A DNA stretch of 64,000 nt from Hyphococcus sp. (GTDB taxonomy: Bacteria; Pseudomonadota; Alphaproteobacteria; Caulobacterales; Parvularculaceae): assembly GCA_013002535.1 (NCBI GenBank), contig JABDJK010000008.1, positions 1 to 64,000 on the forward strand. Direction: 5' to 3'. This document shows positions 46,542-55,005 of the stretch, piece after piece. Position 1 is the stretch's first letter. Each line of letters begins with the position of its first letter. Under the pieces are notes generated by a model that made no database searches, was not told the origin of the DNA, and saw only the letters and a list, made by a program, of their open reading frames with translations. The translations under genes and the position numbers were made by a program.

Positions 46542-47573
46542 ATGGATCTCGTAGCTTTAAACAAAGTTGCAGTGGCGATGGCCGCGCCTGGCAAAGGCAT
46601 TCTGGCTGCGGATGAATCATCAGGCACGATAAAGAAACGTTTTGATTCAATAAATGTCGAATCGACGCAAGATAACCGCCGCGACTATCGCGAATTGTTG
46701 TTCCGCACGACGGACGCCATGCGCGACAACATCTCCGGCGTTATTCTGTTCGACGAAACCATCCGCCAAAAGGCCGCTGATGGAACGCCGCTTGTCAAAC
46801 TGATCGAAGATGCGGGCTCAATTCCGGGCATTAAGGTCGATAAGGGCGCGCAAGCGCTCGCCGGGGCCCCCGGCGAGAAAATAACTGAGGGTCTCGACGG
46901 GCTGCGTGATCGCCTCAACGAATATTACGATCTTGGCGCGCGCTTCGCAAAATGGCGTGCGGTCATCGACATTGCCGGCGCGGAGATCCCATCGAGTTAC
47001 TGCATTTCAACAAACGCTCATGCGCTGGCGCGCTATGCGGCGCTTTGCCAGGAAGCAAACATTGTTCCGATCGTTGAGCCTGAAGTATTGATGGACGGCG
47101 ACCATGATATCGACCGTTGCTATGACGTTACCGAGTACACGTTGAAAGCATTGTTTGACGAACTCTACGCGCAGGATGTTGCGCTGGAAGGGACGGTCCT
47201 GAAACCGAACATGGTGATCTCGGGCAAGAAGTGTAAAAAACAGGCAGGCGTTGAAGAAGTAGCCGAAAAAACCGTGCGGTGTTTTCGTGAGAGCGTGCCG
47301 GCTGCGTTGCCATCGATTGTTTTTCTATCCGGCGGCCAGTCCGATGAAGAGGCAACGGCCCACTTGAACGCGATGAATGCCAATTATAGCCAAATCATGC
47401 CGTGGGCGCTTTCATTCTCTTACGGCCGCGCGCTCCAAGCGGCGCCGCTGAAGGCCTGGGGCGGAAAAGCAGATAATGTCGATGCCGCGCAGGCTGCGTT
47501 CGCGCATCGCGCGAAGATGAACGGCCTCGCCACCAAAGGTGAGTGGAACGACGGCCTCGAAAAAGCGGCGTAA
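46542..47573 (+). CDS. fba: Fructose-bisphosphate aldolase, class I
   Basis: 343-residue Schiff-base aldolase cleaving fructose 1,6-bisphosphate. The class I pattern is clear: GILAADESSGTIKKRFDSI at the N-terminus, KWRAVIDIA with a catalytic Lys, PIVEPEVLMDGDHDI, and the Schiff-base Lys (about 221) in TVLKPNMVISGK. Class II zinc-aldolase motifs are absent. It is the last gene of the tkt-gap-pgk-fba run, three bases after pgk, with a terminator at 47612. Confidence 0.95.
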   Translation: MDLVALNKVAVAMAAPGKGILAADESSGTIKKRFDSINVESTQDNRRDYRELLFRTTDAMRDNISGVILFDETIRQKAADGTPLVKLIEDAGSIPGIKVDKGAQALAGAPGEKITEGLDGLRDRLNEYYDLGARFAKWRAVIDIAGAEIPSSYCISTNAHALARYAALCQEANIVPIVEPEVLMDGDHDIDRCYDVTEYTLKALFDELYAQDVALEGTVLKPNMVISGKKCKKQAGVEEVAEKTVRCFRESVPAALPSIVFLSGGQSDEEATAHLNAMNANYSQIMPWALSFSYGRALQAAPLKAWGGKADNVDAAQAAFAHRAKMNGLATKGEWNDGLEKAA

Positions 47574-47611
47574 CAAACACAAAAATGTTTAAAAACGAAT
47601 TTTAGCCCGCA

Positions 47612-47637
47612 CCGCGCGCCCCGGCGCGGCCTTTTTT
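47612..47637 (+). terminator. Intrinsic terminator of the tkt-gap-pgk-fba run
   Basis: CCGCGC and GCGCGG pair around a six-base GC loop, followed by CC and six T, 39 bases after the fba stop. Confidence 0.85.
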
Positions 47638-47764
47638 CATTAAATCGAAAAAATTTTCGCCGACCCTCTTGTAAGCATCGCACGAGCGCGTACATTCAAG
47701 AGGTAAACTGGTCAGTGTAATATTGTAATATCACATCGACCGCCGAAATTGACAGGATTGTGTA

Positions 47765-48619
47765 ATGGAAGCTGACGCTGCGAAATTTCTGGGCGATGTG
47801 GCGCCCGAAGACATGGTCTGGATTGACGGTTACGCGACGCCGCCTGATACGCCAATTCGGCCATTCCACGCATTGTTTTCGACCCTGAAGCTCGTCACCA
47901 ATAAAGAAGACACCCGACAGGTTTTCGAGATCATCCAGGCGCTTTCCGGCAATTCCGGCAAAAAGCTTTTCAAGCGCTTTGTTTCAACGCCCTATGGCAA
48001 GAAAGTTATCGACCAGCCGGTTAGGCTCGAAGAAATTCTCGGCGACCGCGAGGCCTTGCGCAAATTGCCTGAGGGCAGCCTCGGCCGAGTCTATCTGAAT
48101 TTCATGGAAGGTGAAGATCTGACGCCCGACGGTTTGCTCGACGCTGCCGAAGAAGCGGGCATCGATTTTCGCGGCGAAACTGACTTCGAAGATTTTCGTC
48201 GTTTGTTCCTGCACCTCGATGTCAGCCACGATCTCTGGCATGTGCTTACCGGTTACGGTCGCGACGCGCTTGGTGAGCTTTGCAATCTTGTCTACACGCG
48301 CCAGCAGACTGAAAACCCGGGCTTCAAATTAATCGTTATGATTGGCTTCGTTGCGCAAAAATTGGAGCAACCGCGCCAACCCATCCAGAAGGCGTTGGCC
48401 GAAGCCAAGCGCAATGCCAAAGCAACAAACTGGGTTCTGGAATATGACGTCGAGGAACTTCTACCGCTGCCGCTTGATGAAGTGCGTCGGCGCCTAAACA
48501 TCGCGGAGCCAAAAATCTACAATGCGATCCCGCAAGAGATAAAAGACGCGCTCTTGCAGCCGAAAATTAAGAAAACGCAAAGCGAACGGGAAAACGGTCC
48601 CGCGATTGCAACAAGTTAA
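47765..48619 (+). CDS. Coq4-family ubiquinone biosynthesis protein
   Basis: 284-residue protein of the COQ4 family, needed for coenzyme Q biosynthesis in eukaryotes and found in alphaproteobacteria. The family's metal motif HDxxH-x11-E is complete: His155, Asp156, His159 and Glu171 in LDVSHDLWHVLTGYGRDALGE. ATG at 47765 follows AGGATTGTGTA. It lies between the fba terminator and thiE with its own AT-rich leader. The role as a Q-complex organiser or hydroxybenzoate ring decarboxylase/hydroxylase is inferred from family work. Confidence 0.86.
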   Translation: MEADAAKFLGDVAPEDMVWIDGYATPPDTPIRPFHALFSTLKLVTNKEDTRQVFEIIQALSGNSGKKLFKRFVSTPYGKKVIDQPVRLEEILGDREALRKLPEGSLGRVYLNFMEGEDLTPDGLLDAAEEAGIDFRGETDFEDFRRLFLHLDVSHDLWHVLTGYGRDALGELCNLVYTRQQTENPGFKLIVMIGFVAQKLEQPRQPIQKALAEAKRNAKATNWVLEYDVEELLPLPLDEVRRRLNIAEPKIYNAIPQEIKDALLQPKIKKTQSERENGPAIATS

Positions 48620-48661
48620 GCGCGGCTCGATTTTTTATCCGCGTACTATATAAAACGCGCG

Positions 48662-49309
48662 ATGGATCACCGTTCACAATTATATCTGATCTCACCACCC
48701 GCTATCGACGATGTTGATGAGTTTGCAAAGGATTTTCGTCTGGCGCTCGGCGGCGGCGGTGTCGCTTGCTTTCAATTGCGATTGAAAAATGCTCAAGGCG
48801 TCCGGGCAACGCACGAGCACGTTTTGCGGATCGCCGGGGCGTTGTTGCCGATTGCTCGCGAGCATGATGTGGCATTCTTGATCAATGACGACCCAACTCT
48901 TGCGGCAAGCGCCGGCGCAGACGGCGTGCATATCGGCCAATCGGATACAGGTTACGAGGACGCGCGCGATCTCCTCGGCGCCGACGCGTCAATCGGGGTC
49001 ACCTGTCACAATTCGAAACACCTCGCTTTGGAAGCTGGCGAAAAAGGCGCGGATTACGTTGCCTTTGGCGCCTTTTTTCCGACCCAAACCAAAGCGACCG
49101 AATATGAGGCGAGCCCGGCGCTGATCGAATGGTGGGTCAACGCTACGACCGTTCCTTGTGTCGCAATAGGCGGGATCGCGCCGGAGAACTGTGCGCCTTT
49201 GGTGCGGGCCGGGGCAGACTTTCTTGCGGTATCAAGCGCCGTCTGGCGGCGCGAGGGCGGCCCCGGCGAAGCGGTGAAAGCCTTTCACGACGCTATCGGC
49301 GCGGCTTAA
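48662..49309 (+). CDS. thiE: Thiamine-phosphate synthase
   Basis: 215-residue TIM-barrel enzyme joining HMP-PP and HET-P to form thiamine phosphate. Visible: QLRLKNA (family LR-K motif), FLINDDPTLAASAGADGVHIGQSD, GVTCHNSKHLALEAGEKGADYVAFGAFFPTQTK and AIGGIAPENCAPLVRAGADFLAVSSAVW. Start ATG at 48662 lies 42 bases after coq4. It supplies ThDP, the cofactor of Tkt and SucA in this window, though the genes are not one operon by proof. Confidence 0.92.
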   Translation: MDHRSQLYLISPPAIDDVDEFAKDFRLALGGGGVACFQLRLKNAQGVRATHEHVLRIAGALLPIAREHDVAFLINDDPTLAASAGADGVHIGQSDTGYEDARDLLGADASIGVTCHNSKHLALEAGEKGADYVAFGAFFPTQTKATEYEASPALIEWWVNATTVPCVAIGGIAPENCAPLVRAGADFLAVSSAVWRREGGPGEAVKAFHDAIGAA

Positions 49310-49413
49310 CCAAATAACGCATTGCGCCCCTTAGCAGCCCGGCGTCAGCGGTATGCGCTTTGCAACGGTTGGTCAGCGTAACGATTTTCGCTGATTTTAA
49401 GGAGCCCCCGCCA

Positions 49414-49554
49414 ATGAAACCGACCATTCTCATCATTTTTGGCAGCGTCGCCATCGTCGCCGCCGTCTTTTCCGCCGCAATCCTTGAAGGCTCGGTCAAC
49501 GCACACCAGAATGAGATTTTGAAATCTCGAGGCGAGGTCGCTCAAGCTCAATAA
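49414..49554 (+). CDS. Small 46-residue exported or membrane peptide
   Basis: 46-residue product with one hydrophobic helix (residues 4-24, ILIIFGSVAIVAAVFSAAI) and a polar tail ending EVAQAQ. TAAGGAG at 49398-49404 is ideally placed nine bases before the ATG, which favours this start over one at 49360. It lies 25 bases before the Sel1 protein's start and may share its transcript. No family is recognised. Confidence 0.6.
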   Translation: MKPTILIIFGSVAIVAAVFSAAILEGSVNAHQNEILKSRGEVAQAQ

Positions 49555-49579
49555 TTGAGAGCTGGCGATAGGTGTGAGC

Positions 49580-50569
49580 ATGTTGAACCGGTTACGGCAA
49601 ACATCCATACTGACTGTGATTGTGACGTATGCTGCGCTGGTGTCGCTAGCGCATGCAAGCGATGTCCAACCATCCCTGCAGGAAGCAATTGAAAAACTTC
49701 TCGCGTCAGAATTTGCCGCCGCCCACAAGATTGCCGCGCCAATAGCCGCCGCAGGCGAACCGGACGCACAACATCTAATTGGATACATTTATGAACGCGG
49801 GCTTGGCGTCCAGAGGGATGTAATGCGCGCGATTGACTTATATGCGCGCGCGGCCGCCGGAGGCCATGCCGACTCGCAATTTGCCCTTGGCGAATTGGCT
49901 TTCACTGGGGCATTTGCAAAACAGGACGATGCGAAAGCCTTCGCCTGGTACAAGCGCGCCGCAGAAAATGGTCACACCCGCGGGCAGACCAGACTTGGTT
50001 TCATGTACGCAAACGGCCTCGGTGTCGATCCCGACCCGGCAAAGGCAAAAGAATTGTTCGAGACGGCAGGCGCTGCCGGCGACCCCGAAGCGCAATATAA
50101 TCTCGGCGCAATCTATTTAAGCGGCGCCGGCGTCGCCGTTGACTACAAAAAGTCCGCTGCATGGTTTGAGCAGGCTGCAATTCAGGGTCACCCGGGGTCG
50201 CAATACAATTTAGCACTGCTCTATGATTCACCATTTCTCGGCGAGCCCGATATCCAGAAAACGGCAAAGTGGATGGGTGAAGCGGCAAAAGCCGGCATGC
50301 CGGCGGCGATGGTCGCGGTTGGTTTATTGACACACAACGGCGTCATTGAAGCAGACAGACATCCCGCCGACTGGTTTGAGGCGGCGGCGGAACTTGGCGA
50401 CGCGCAAGGCAAGTTTCTCTATGCGGTTGCGCTTTCCAAAGGCGATGGTCGCCTGAAAGACAAGGCCGAGGCGAAGCGGCTCATCACTGAAGTGATCGCG
50501 CTTGGCGATGAACTGGATTCGGACCTGCGGACGAGTGCGGCGGCGCTCGCCAAAGAGCTCGGCGCCTGA
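49580..50569 (+). CDS. Secreted Sel1-repeat protein
   Basis: About 329 residues. Signal peptide (MLNRLRQTSILTVIVTYAALVSLAHA) followed by a run of Sel1-type TPR repeats, each about 36 residues (QHLIGYIYERGLGVQRDVMRAIDLYARAAAGGHADSQFALGELAF, TRLGFMYANGLGVDPDPAKAKELFETAGAAGDPEAQYNLGAIYLSG). Such repeats act as protein-interaction scaffolds; no partner can be named. GTG at 49574 is an alternative start. It precedes ruvC by 64 bases on the same strand. Confidence 0.85.
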   Translation: MLNRLRQTSILTVIVTYAALVSLAHASDVQPSLQEAIEKLLASEFAAAHKIAAPIAAAGEPDAQHLIGYIYERGLGVQRDVMRAIDLYARAAAGGHADSQFALGELAFTGAFAKQDDAKAFAWYKRAAENGHTRGQTRLGFMYANGLGVDPDPAKAKELFETAGAAGDPEAQYNLGAIYLSGAGVAVDYKKSAAWFEQAAIQGHPGSQYNLALLYDSPFLGEPDIQKTAKWMGEAAKAGMPAAMVAVGLLTHNGVIEADRHPADWFEAAAELGDAQGKFLYAVALSKGDGRLKDKAEAKRLITEVIALGDELDSDLRTSAAALAKELGA

Positions 50570-50632
50570 TCCTAATCCCAGACAGTTAAAGATTCCCGTT
50601 TCGTTCTCACGCGAACACCCTATCATGGCGCC

Positions 50633-51133
50633 ATGAACGATGTGATTCGCATAATCGGGATCGATCCGGGCTCCGCCGTCACTGGCTGGGGCGTCGTCGA
50701 CAGCGCCGGTTCGACCCTGACCTATGTGGCGTCCGGCGTCATCGATGCGCGCGCTGGCGCGGCCCACTCCGAAAAACTGGCGAAGATTTTTGTAGGGCTC
50801 AATGGCGTTATGGCTGAATATGGACCAGCAGAGGCTGCGGTCGAGGAGACTTTCGTCAATGCCAGCCCGCGCGACGCGCTGGTGCTGGGCCAGGCGCGCG
50901 GCGTCGCGCTGTTGGCGCCGGCGGCATTGGGGCTTGAGGTTGCAGAATACGCGGCAAATACCGTGAAAAAATCCGTCGTCGGGCGCGGTCACGCAGACAA
51001 GCGCCAGGTGCAGACCATGGTGAAAGTGCTCCTCCCGAAATGCGGGAGCCCGAAAGCGGACGAGGCCGACGCTCTCGCCGTCGCCATTTGCCACGCGCAT
51101 CACCGTACGGTGCAAAAGAGGATTGCGTCATGA
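50633..51133 (+). CDS. ruvC: Crossover junction endodeoxyribonuclease RuvC
   Basis: 166-residue Holliday-junction resolvase. [17 protein letters not shown] carries the first catalytic Asp, and the acidic EETFVN and [16 protein letters not shown] residues complete the site. Stop overlaps the ruvA start by four bases. It begins the ruvC-ruvA-ruvB operon. Confidence 0.96.
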   Translation: MNDVIRIIGIDPGSAVTGWGVVDSAGSTLTYVASGVIDARAGAAHSEKLAKIFVGLNGVMAEYGPAEAAVEETFVNASPRDALVLGQARGVALLAPAALGLEVAEYAANTVKKSVVGRGHADKRQVQTMVKVLLPKCGSPKADEADALAVAICHAHHRTVQKRIAS

Positions 51134-51756
51134 TCGGACGTTTGAAAGGAACCGTCGCCGCTATCGGTGAGGAAACACTACTGATTGACGTTGGCGGCGT
51201 CGGTTACGAAATTTTCGGGTTTCCGCGACTGCTCGAACGGCTCGTCATCGATGAGCCGGCGACGCTCTCTATAGAGACTATTGTGCGCGAAGACTTCATC
51301 AAGCTTTATGGGTTTGAATCTGAAGCGGAACGCCAGTGCTTCCGGCTTTTGCAATCGGTGCAAGGGGTTGGCGCGAAGCATGCGTTAGCGCTTTTACAGA
51401 TTTTGCCGCCAGCTGATCTTTATGATGCTGTCGCGGCGCAAGATGTTACCGCGCTTAGCCGCGCCCATGGCGTCGGCAAAAAAATTGCACAACGCATCGC
51501 GACAGAACTGGAATCAAAAGTCGGCTCGCTTGCCGCCGCCGGCATGGTCAATCCGTTCGTCAAGAAGGCGGCAAAAGTCGGCGCAGTCGCGCCGGGCGCC
51601 GATGCGCGCGCCGACGCAGTCTCTGCGCTTGCCAATCTCGGTTATGACGGGGTTGACGCGCGGCGCGCCGTGGCGCTGGCTGCGGAAAGCAAAGAGGCTT
51701 CAGCGGACGTTGAAGAACTGATCAAGACAGCCCTTAAAGAATTGGCGGCGGCGTGA
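51130..51756 (+). CDS. ruvA: Holliday junction DNA helicase subunit RuvA
   Basis: 208-residue junction-binding subunit. OB-fold N-terminal domain ([31 protein letters not shown]), two HhH motifs ([20 protein letters not shown] and [19 protein letters not shown]) and the C-terminal RuvB-contact helix bundle are present. Overlaps ruvC by four bases and ruvB by one (TGATG). The longer frame from 51040 lies in ruvC and is rejected. Confidence 0.96.
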   Translation: MIGRLKGTVAAIGEETLLIDVGGVGYEIFGFPRLLERLVIDEPATLSIETIVREDFIKLYGFESEAERQCFRLLQSVQGVGAKHALALLQILPPADLYDAVAAQDVTALSRAHGVGKKIAQRIATELESKVGSLAAAGMVNPFVKKAAKVGAVAPGADARADAVSALANLGYDGVDARRAVALAAESKEASADVEELIKTALKELAAA

Positions 51757-52787
51757 TGGCTGAACCTGCATTTAATGACGAGCGACTGATCGAGCCGGAG
51801 CGAAAGCCCGAAGACGCCGATGCGGCTTTGCGTCCGAAGCGCCTTGATGAATTTGTCGGCCAGCGCCAGGCGAAGGATAATTTACGCGTCTTTGTGGAGG
51901 CCGCGAAGGTCCGCGAAGAAGCGCTCGATCATGTGCTCTTTCACGGACCGCCGGGCCTCGGCAAGACGACGCTGGCGCAGATCGTCGCCAATGAATTAGG
52001 CGTCAATTTTAAGTCGACTTCCGGGCCGGTGATTACAAAGCCCGGCGATCTTGCGGCGCTCCTTACCAATCTTGAAGCCGGCGATGTCTTGTTCATCGAT
52101 GAAATTCATCGCTTAACGCCCGCCGTTGAAGAAGTGCTCTATCCGGCGATGGAGGACTATGCGCTGGACCTCATGATCGGGGAGGGGCCGGCGGCGCGTT
52201 CGGTCAAGATTGATCTCCCGCGGTTTACGCTGATCGGCGCGACGACACGCTCTGGGCTCCTTGCAAAACCGTTGCTCGATCGCTTCGGCATTCCTGTGCG
52301 GCTTGATTTTTATACCCATGAAGATCTGCGCCGCATCGTCATGCGCGGCGCCAACAAACTTAACGCGGCCATGTCCGACGACGGCGCGATGGAAATTGCG
52401 CGGCGCTCGCGCGGAACGCCCCGGGTCGCCGGGCGATTGTTGCGCCGGGTGCGCGATGTCGCGACGGTCGAGGGCTCCGGCCGCATTGACGAGGGCGTTG
52501 CCGATAAGGCGTTAAAGCGCCTTGAAATTGACGCGTTGGGTCTCGATCCCCTCGACCGGCGCTATCTTCGTCTGATTGCGGAGCATTTTGGCGGCGGCCC
52601 CGTCGGCGTTGAAACCCTTGCCGCGTCCCTCGCTGAAGCGCGCGACGCCGTCGAAGATGTGGTCGAACCGTTCTTGTTGCAGTGCGGTCTTATTCAACGA
52701 ACGCCGCGCGGGCGGGTGCTCTCCGCGACCGCCTGGACGCATCTGGGATTACAAGCGCCGAAGGGAACCGGCCCGGCGTTGTTTTGA
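51756..52787 (+). CDS. ruvB: Holliday junction ATP-dependent helicase RuvB
   Basis: 343-residue AAA+ motor of branch migration. Walker [20 protein letters not shown] at about 65-83, Walker [11 protein letters not shown], sensor GATTRSGLL and the arginine-finger region with the C-terminal winged helix ([22 protein letters not shown]) are intact. ATG at 51756 overlaps the ruvA stop; GTG at 51753 is an alternative. Last gene of the ruv operon. Confidence 0.97.
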   Translation: MAEPAFNDERLIEPERKPEDADAALRPKRLDEFVGQRQAKDNLRVFVEAAKVREEALDHVLFHGPPGLGKTTLAQIVANELGVNFKSTSGPVITKPGDLAALLTNLEAGDVLFIDEIHRLTPAVEEVLYPAMEDYALDLMIGEGPAARSVKIDLPRFTLIGATTRSGLLAKPLLDRFGIPVRLDFYTHEDLRRIVMRGANKLNAAMSDDGAMEIARRSRGTPRVAGRLLRRVRDVATVEGSGRIDEGVADKALKRLEIDALGLDPLDRRYLRLIAEHFGGGPVGVETLAASLAEARDAVEDVVEPFLLQCGLIQRTPRGRVLSATAWTHLGLQAPKGTGPALF

Positions 52788-52877
52788 GCAATCCGTTAAC
52801 CATTCACCCCTTGTCAAAACCGAAAACGCACTCCAAACTCTAAGGTCATGTTCAACGAATTGAGAGGAGGTGATCTG

Positions 52878-52955
52878 ATGTCGAGTGATTTCTTGGGGCC
52901 GAAAGGGTCTAGCGGATTGTCGGTCGCCTCGGAGCAGCCTTTGGGGCGCGGCTAA
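52878..52955 (+). CDS. Tiny 25-residue peptide gene with near-ideal Shine-Dalgarno
   Basis: Between ruvB and ybgC, AGGAGGTGAT at 52865-52874 precedes ATG 52878 and opens a 25-codon frame: MSSDFLGPKGSSGLSVASE then QPLGRG and TAA. A second in-frame ATG at 52848 would give 35 residues, with the AGGAGGTGAT read as codons; the Shine-Dalgarno placement favours 52878. The message ends in a strong terminator at 52991. Peptide is soluble, Ser/Gly-rich; no family is recognised. An untranslated structured RNA is the main alternative. Confidence 0.5.
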   Translation: MSSDFLGPKGSSGLSVASEQPLGRG

Positions 52956-52990
52956 CGCAACACTGAGTCTTTCGGCTTAAGGACTCACGG

Positions 52991-53027
52991 AAGGGCTGCG
53001 GCAATCCCGCAGCCCTTTTGTTTTTTT
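52991..53027 (+). terminator. Intrinsic terminator after the tiny peptide gene
   Basis: AAGGGCTGCGG and CCGCAGCCCTT form an 11-pair stem, followed by a T-rich tail. A smaller hairpin TGAGTC/GACTCA lies just upstream between the stop codon and this stem. It separates the ruvB region from ybgC and the tol genes. Confidence 0.95.
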
Positions 53028-53054
53028 GAGGAATTCGAAACCACGATTCTTTTC

Positions 53055-53154
53055 GGTCATCCCCGTGCAGGCGTTGATCCAGCAAAGAAGATTTGACGGG
53101 CGTTGCCCGACTTTATTTAATTGAACTGAATTCCTGCTTTCGCGGGAATGAGCG
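53055..53154. repeat. Dispersed palindromic element, variant 3
   Basis: GGTCATCCCCGTGCAGGCGTTGATCC at the left (shown here as arms 53055-53080) and an inverted arm with GAATTCCTGCTTTCGCGG then GAATGAGC at the right face each other. End words and hairpin layout resemble the elements at 14143 and 41383. It fills most of the gap between the terminator at 53027 and ybgC. Confidence 0.6.
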
Positions 53155-53175
53155 GTTTAGAGCGAGCACTGATTA

Positions 53176-53571
53176 TTGCCTGAAAAATTCATCCATCCCG
53201 TTCGCATCTATTATGAAGACACCGATTTTTCCGGCGTCGTCTATCATGCGGCGTATTTGAAATTTTTTGAACGCGGGCGCACGGAAGCGCTGCGCGCGGC
53301 GGGGGTGCATCATTCCAAAATGTTACAGCGAGACGAACCGCTCGTCTTCGCGGTTCGCAAGATGACAACCGAGTGGATCGTCCCGGCGCGTATTGACGAT
53401 CTGATCGAGGTCCGAACCGAGTTCACCGGCGCGAAAGCCGCACGGTTTTTCCTCTCGCAGGAAATCTGGCGCGAAAAAACACTCCTGGCGCGCGCAGAAG
53501 TTGAGGCTGCCTGTATGAATATGTCGGGCCGGCCGCGCCGCCTTCCGCAAGATATCCTGAAACGCTTTTGA
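53176..53571 (+). CDS. ybgC: Tol-Pal-associated acyl-CoA thioesterase YbgC
   Basis: 131-residue hotdog-fold thioesterase. IYYEDTDFSGVVYHAAYLKFFERGRTEALR is the YbgC signature with the catalytic Asp in EDTD. It begins with TTG at 53176; no ATG fits. It is the first gene of the ybgC-tolQ-R-A-B-pal order, but 253 bases separate it from tolQ, so tolQ may have its own promoter. Its link to the Tol system is positional and known from other bacteria; the exact role is unclear. Confidence 0.88.
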   Translation: MPEKFIHPVRIYYEDTDFSGVVYHAAYLKFFERGRTEALRAAGVHHSKMLQRDEPLVFAVRKMTTEWIVPARIDDLIEVRTEFTGAKAARFFLSQEIWREKTLLARAEVEAACMNMSGRPRRLPQDILKRF

Positions 53572-53585
53572 GCGGCGATTTCGTG

Positions 53586-53601
53586 TTAAAGCCTTGTTAA
53601 C
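53586..53601. promoter_or_regulatory. CtrA-type binding box upstream of tolQ
   Basis: TTAA-N7-TTAAC (TTAAAGCCTTGTTAAC) matches the full consensus of the alphaproteobacterial cell-cycle regulator CtrA. It lies in the 253-base ybgC-tolQ gap, 224 bases before the tolQ start. The match alone does not show binding; the sequence is simple enough to arise by chance. Confidence 0.45.
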
Positions 53602-53824
53602 CGGCATTAAACTTTCGAAATTCCCCGAATTCGGGCGCCGCCGGGCCGTTTCTTCGCCCAATTTTCACATCATAGGGATTAAAGACCGGCCTATTCGGTG
53701 TTAACCATGCGTGGAACCCCGCGCGGCGCCTTGCCGGCGCGTGCGGGAGCATTTGCGCGTAAGCGCGCGTCTTTTAACTGTTGTGTCCGAAAGTACGGGC
53801 CGTTTCAGGGGATAGAAAAGAAAA

Positions 53825-54535
53825 ATGGAAACTGAAATTGCGACAGCCGCCATTGGAGGCGAGTTCAGCCTCTGGGGCCTGTTTTTCCAAGCGGACCCGG
53901 TCGTCAAAGCTGTCATGGGGATCCTCGTCATTTCATCGCTCTGGTCCTGGGCGGTCATTATCGACAAGTCGATGACCTTCGGGCGCCTAAAGCGCAAAGC
54001 CAACAAATTCGAAGACCAATTCTGGTCGGGCAAGCCTCTCGACGATCTTTATCGCAAGATGGGCGACAAAGCCGATCATCCGATGGCGCGTGTCTTTACG
54101 TCCGGTATGGAAGAATGGTCGCGCTCGAAAGATACCGGTCGTACAGAAGCGCTGGTTGTCGGCGCCAAGTCGCGCATAGAAAAAGTCATGAACGTTGCAG
54201 TCTCGCGCGAACTTGAAAAAGCTGAAAGCAATCTCGGCGTTCTTGCAACGGTCGGTTCGGCAGCGCCGTTTATCGGCCTTCTCGGAACAGTCTGGGGCAT
54301 CATGAACGCATTCCAGGCGATCGGCGTAACCAACGACACCAACCTTGCGGTTGTGGCGCCGGGCATCGCCGAGGCTTTGTTTGCGACAGCCCTTGGTCTT
54401 CTTGCCGCCATTCCGGCGGTTGTCGGGTACAACCGGTATTCTGCGGCGCTTAATTCGTATGCGGTGCGTCTGCAAGGGTTTGCCGATGAGTTCTCCGCAA
54501 TCCTGTCGCGTCAGTTTGATGAGCGGGGCCGCTAA
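53825..54535 (+). CDS. tolQ: Tol-Pal system proton channel subunit TolQ
   Basis: 236-residue MotA/ExbB-family inner-membrane protein with three helices (about 24-45, 137-160 and 176-200). LGVLATVGSAAPFIGLLGTVWGIMNAF and LAVVAPGIAEALFATALGLLAAIPAVVGYNRY are the family signatures. With TolR it converts the proton-motive force into movement of TolA. ATG at 53825 follows GATAGAAAAGAAAA. Its stop overlaps the tolR start (TAATG). Confidence 0.95.
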   Translation: METEIATAAIGGEFSLWGLFFQADPVVKAVMGILVISSLWSWAVIIDKSMTFGRLKRKANKFEDQFWSGKPLDDLYRKMGDKADHPMARVFTSGMEEWSRSKDTGRTEALVVGAKSRIEKVMNVAVSRELEKAESNLGVLATVGSAAPFIGLLGTVWGIMNAFQAIGVTNDTNLAVVAPGIAEALFATALGLLAAIPAVVGYNRYSAALNSYAVRLQGFADEFSAILSRQFDERGR

Positions 54536-54963
54536 TGGTTGGTTCAGTCGCCGGCGGCAGGCACAAGCCGGGCCGCACGAAACCGATGGCGGAAATCAAC
54601 GTGACGCCAATGGTCGACGTCATGCTGGTGCTCCTGATCGTTTTCATGGTCGCCGCGCCTCTGTTAACTGCGGGCGTCGCTGTTGACCTGCCGGAAACCG
54701 CGGCTGAGCCGATCACGGACACGGGCGAGCCCCTGACGGTGACGGTGTCGGAGGACGGCACCATCTATGTGCAGGATACGGTCGTTGAATATGAGAACCT
54801 TGTCCCGCATCTCGAAGCGATTGCGACGGCGGGTTACGATCAACGCATATTCATTCGCGGCGATCAAAACCGCGCCTATGGCGACGTTGTTCGCGTCATG
54901 GGCCGGATCAACGCCGCCGGTTTTCGCAAGATCGGCCTCGTCACCGATCCTGAAATTAATTAG
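54535..54963 (+). CDS. tolR: Tol-Pal system protein TolR
   Basis: 142-residue ExbD/TolR-family protein with one membrane helix at about 24-44. The proton-path Asp is in INVTPMVDVMLVLLIVFMVAAPLL, followed by the periplasmic domain with DGTIYVQD and RIFIRGDQNRAYGDVVRVMG. It overlaps tolQ by one base, and tolA starts 43 bases downstream. Confidence 0.95.
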   Translation: MVGSVAGGRHKPGRTKPMAEINVTPMVDVMLVLLIVFMVAAPLLTAGVAVDLPETAAEPITDTGEPLTVTVSEDGTIYVQDTVVEYENLVPHLEAIATAGYDQRIFIRGDQNRAYGDVVRVMGRINAAGFRKIGLVTDPEIN

Positions 54964-55005
54964 CGGCGCAACAACGAACGATTTGAGGGAAGGGCCGCCA
55001 GTACC

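Noticed and set aside
47717-47733. AT-rich dyad AATATTGTAATAT before coq4
   Set aside because: Short and simple; likely part of an AT-rich promoter rather than a specific operator.
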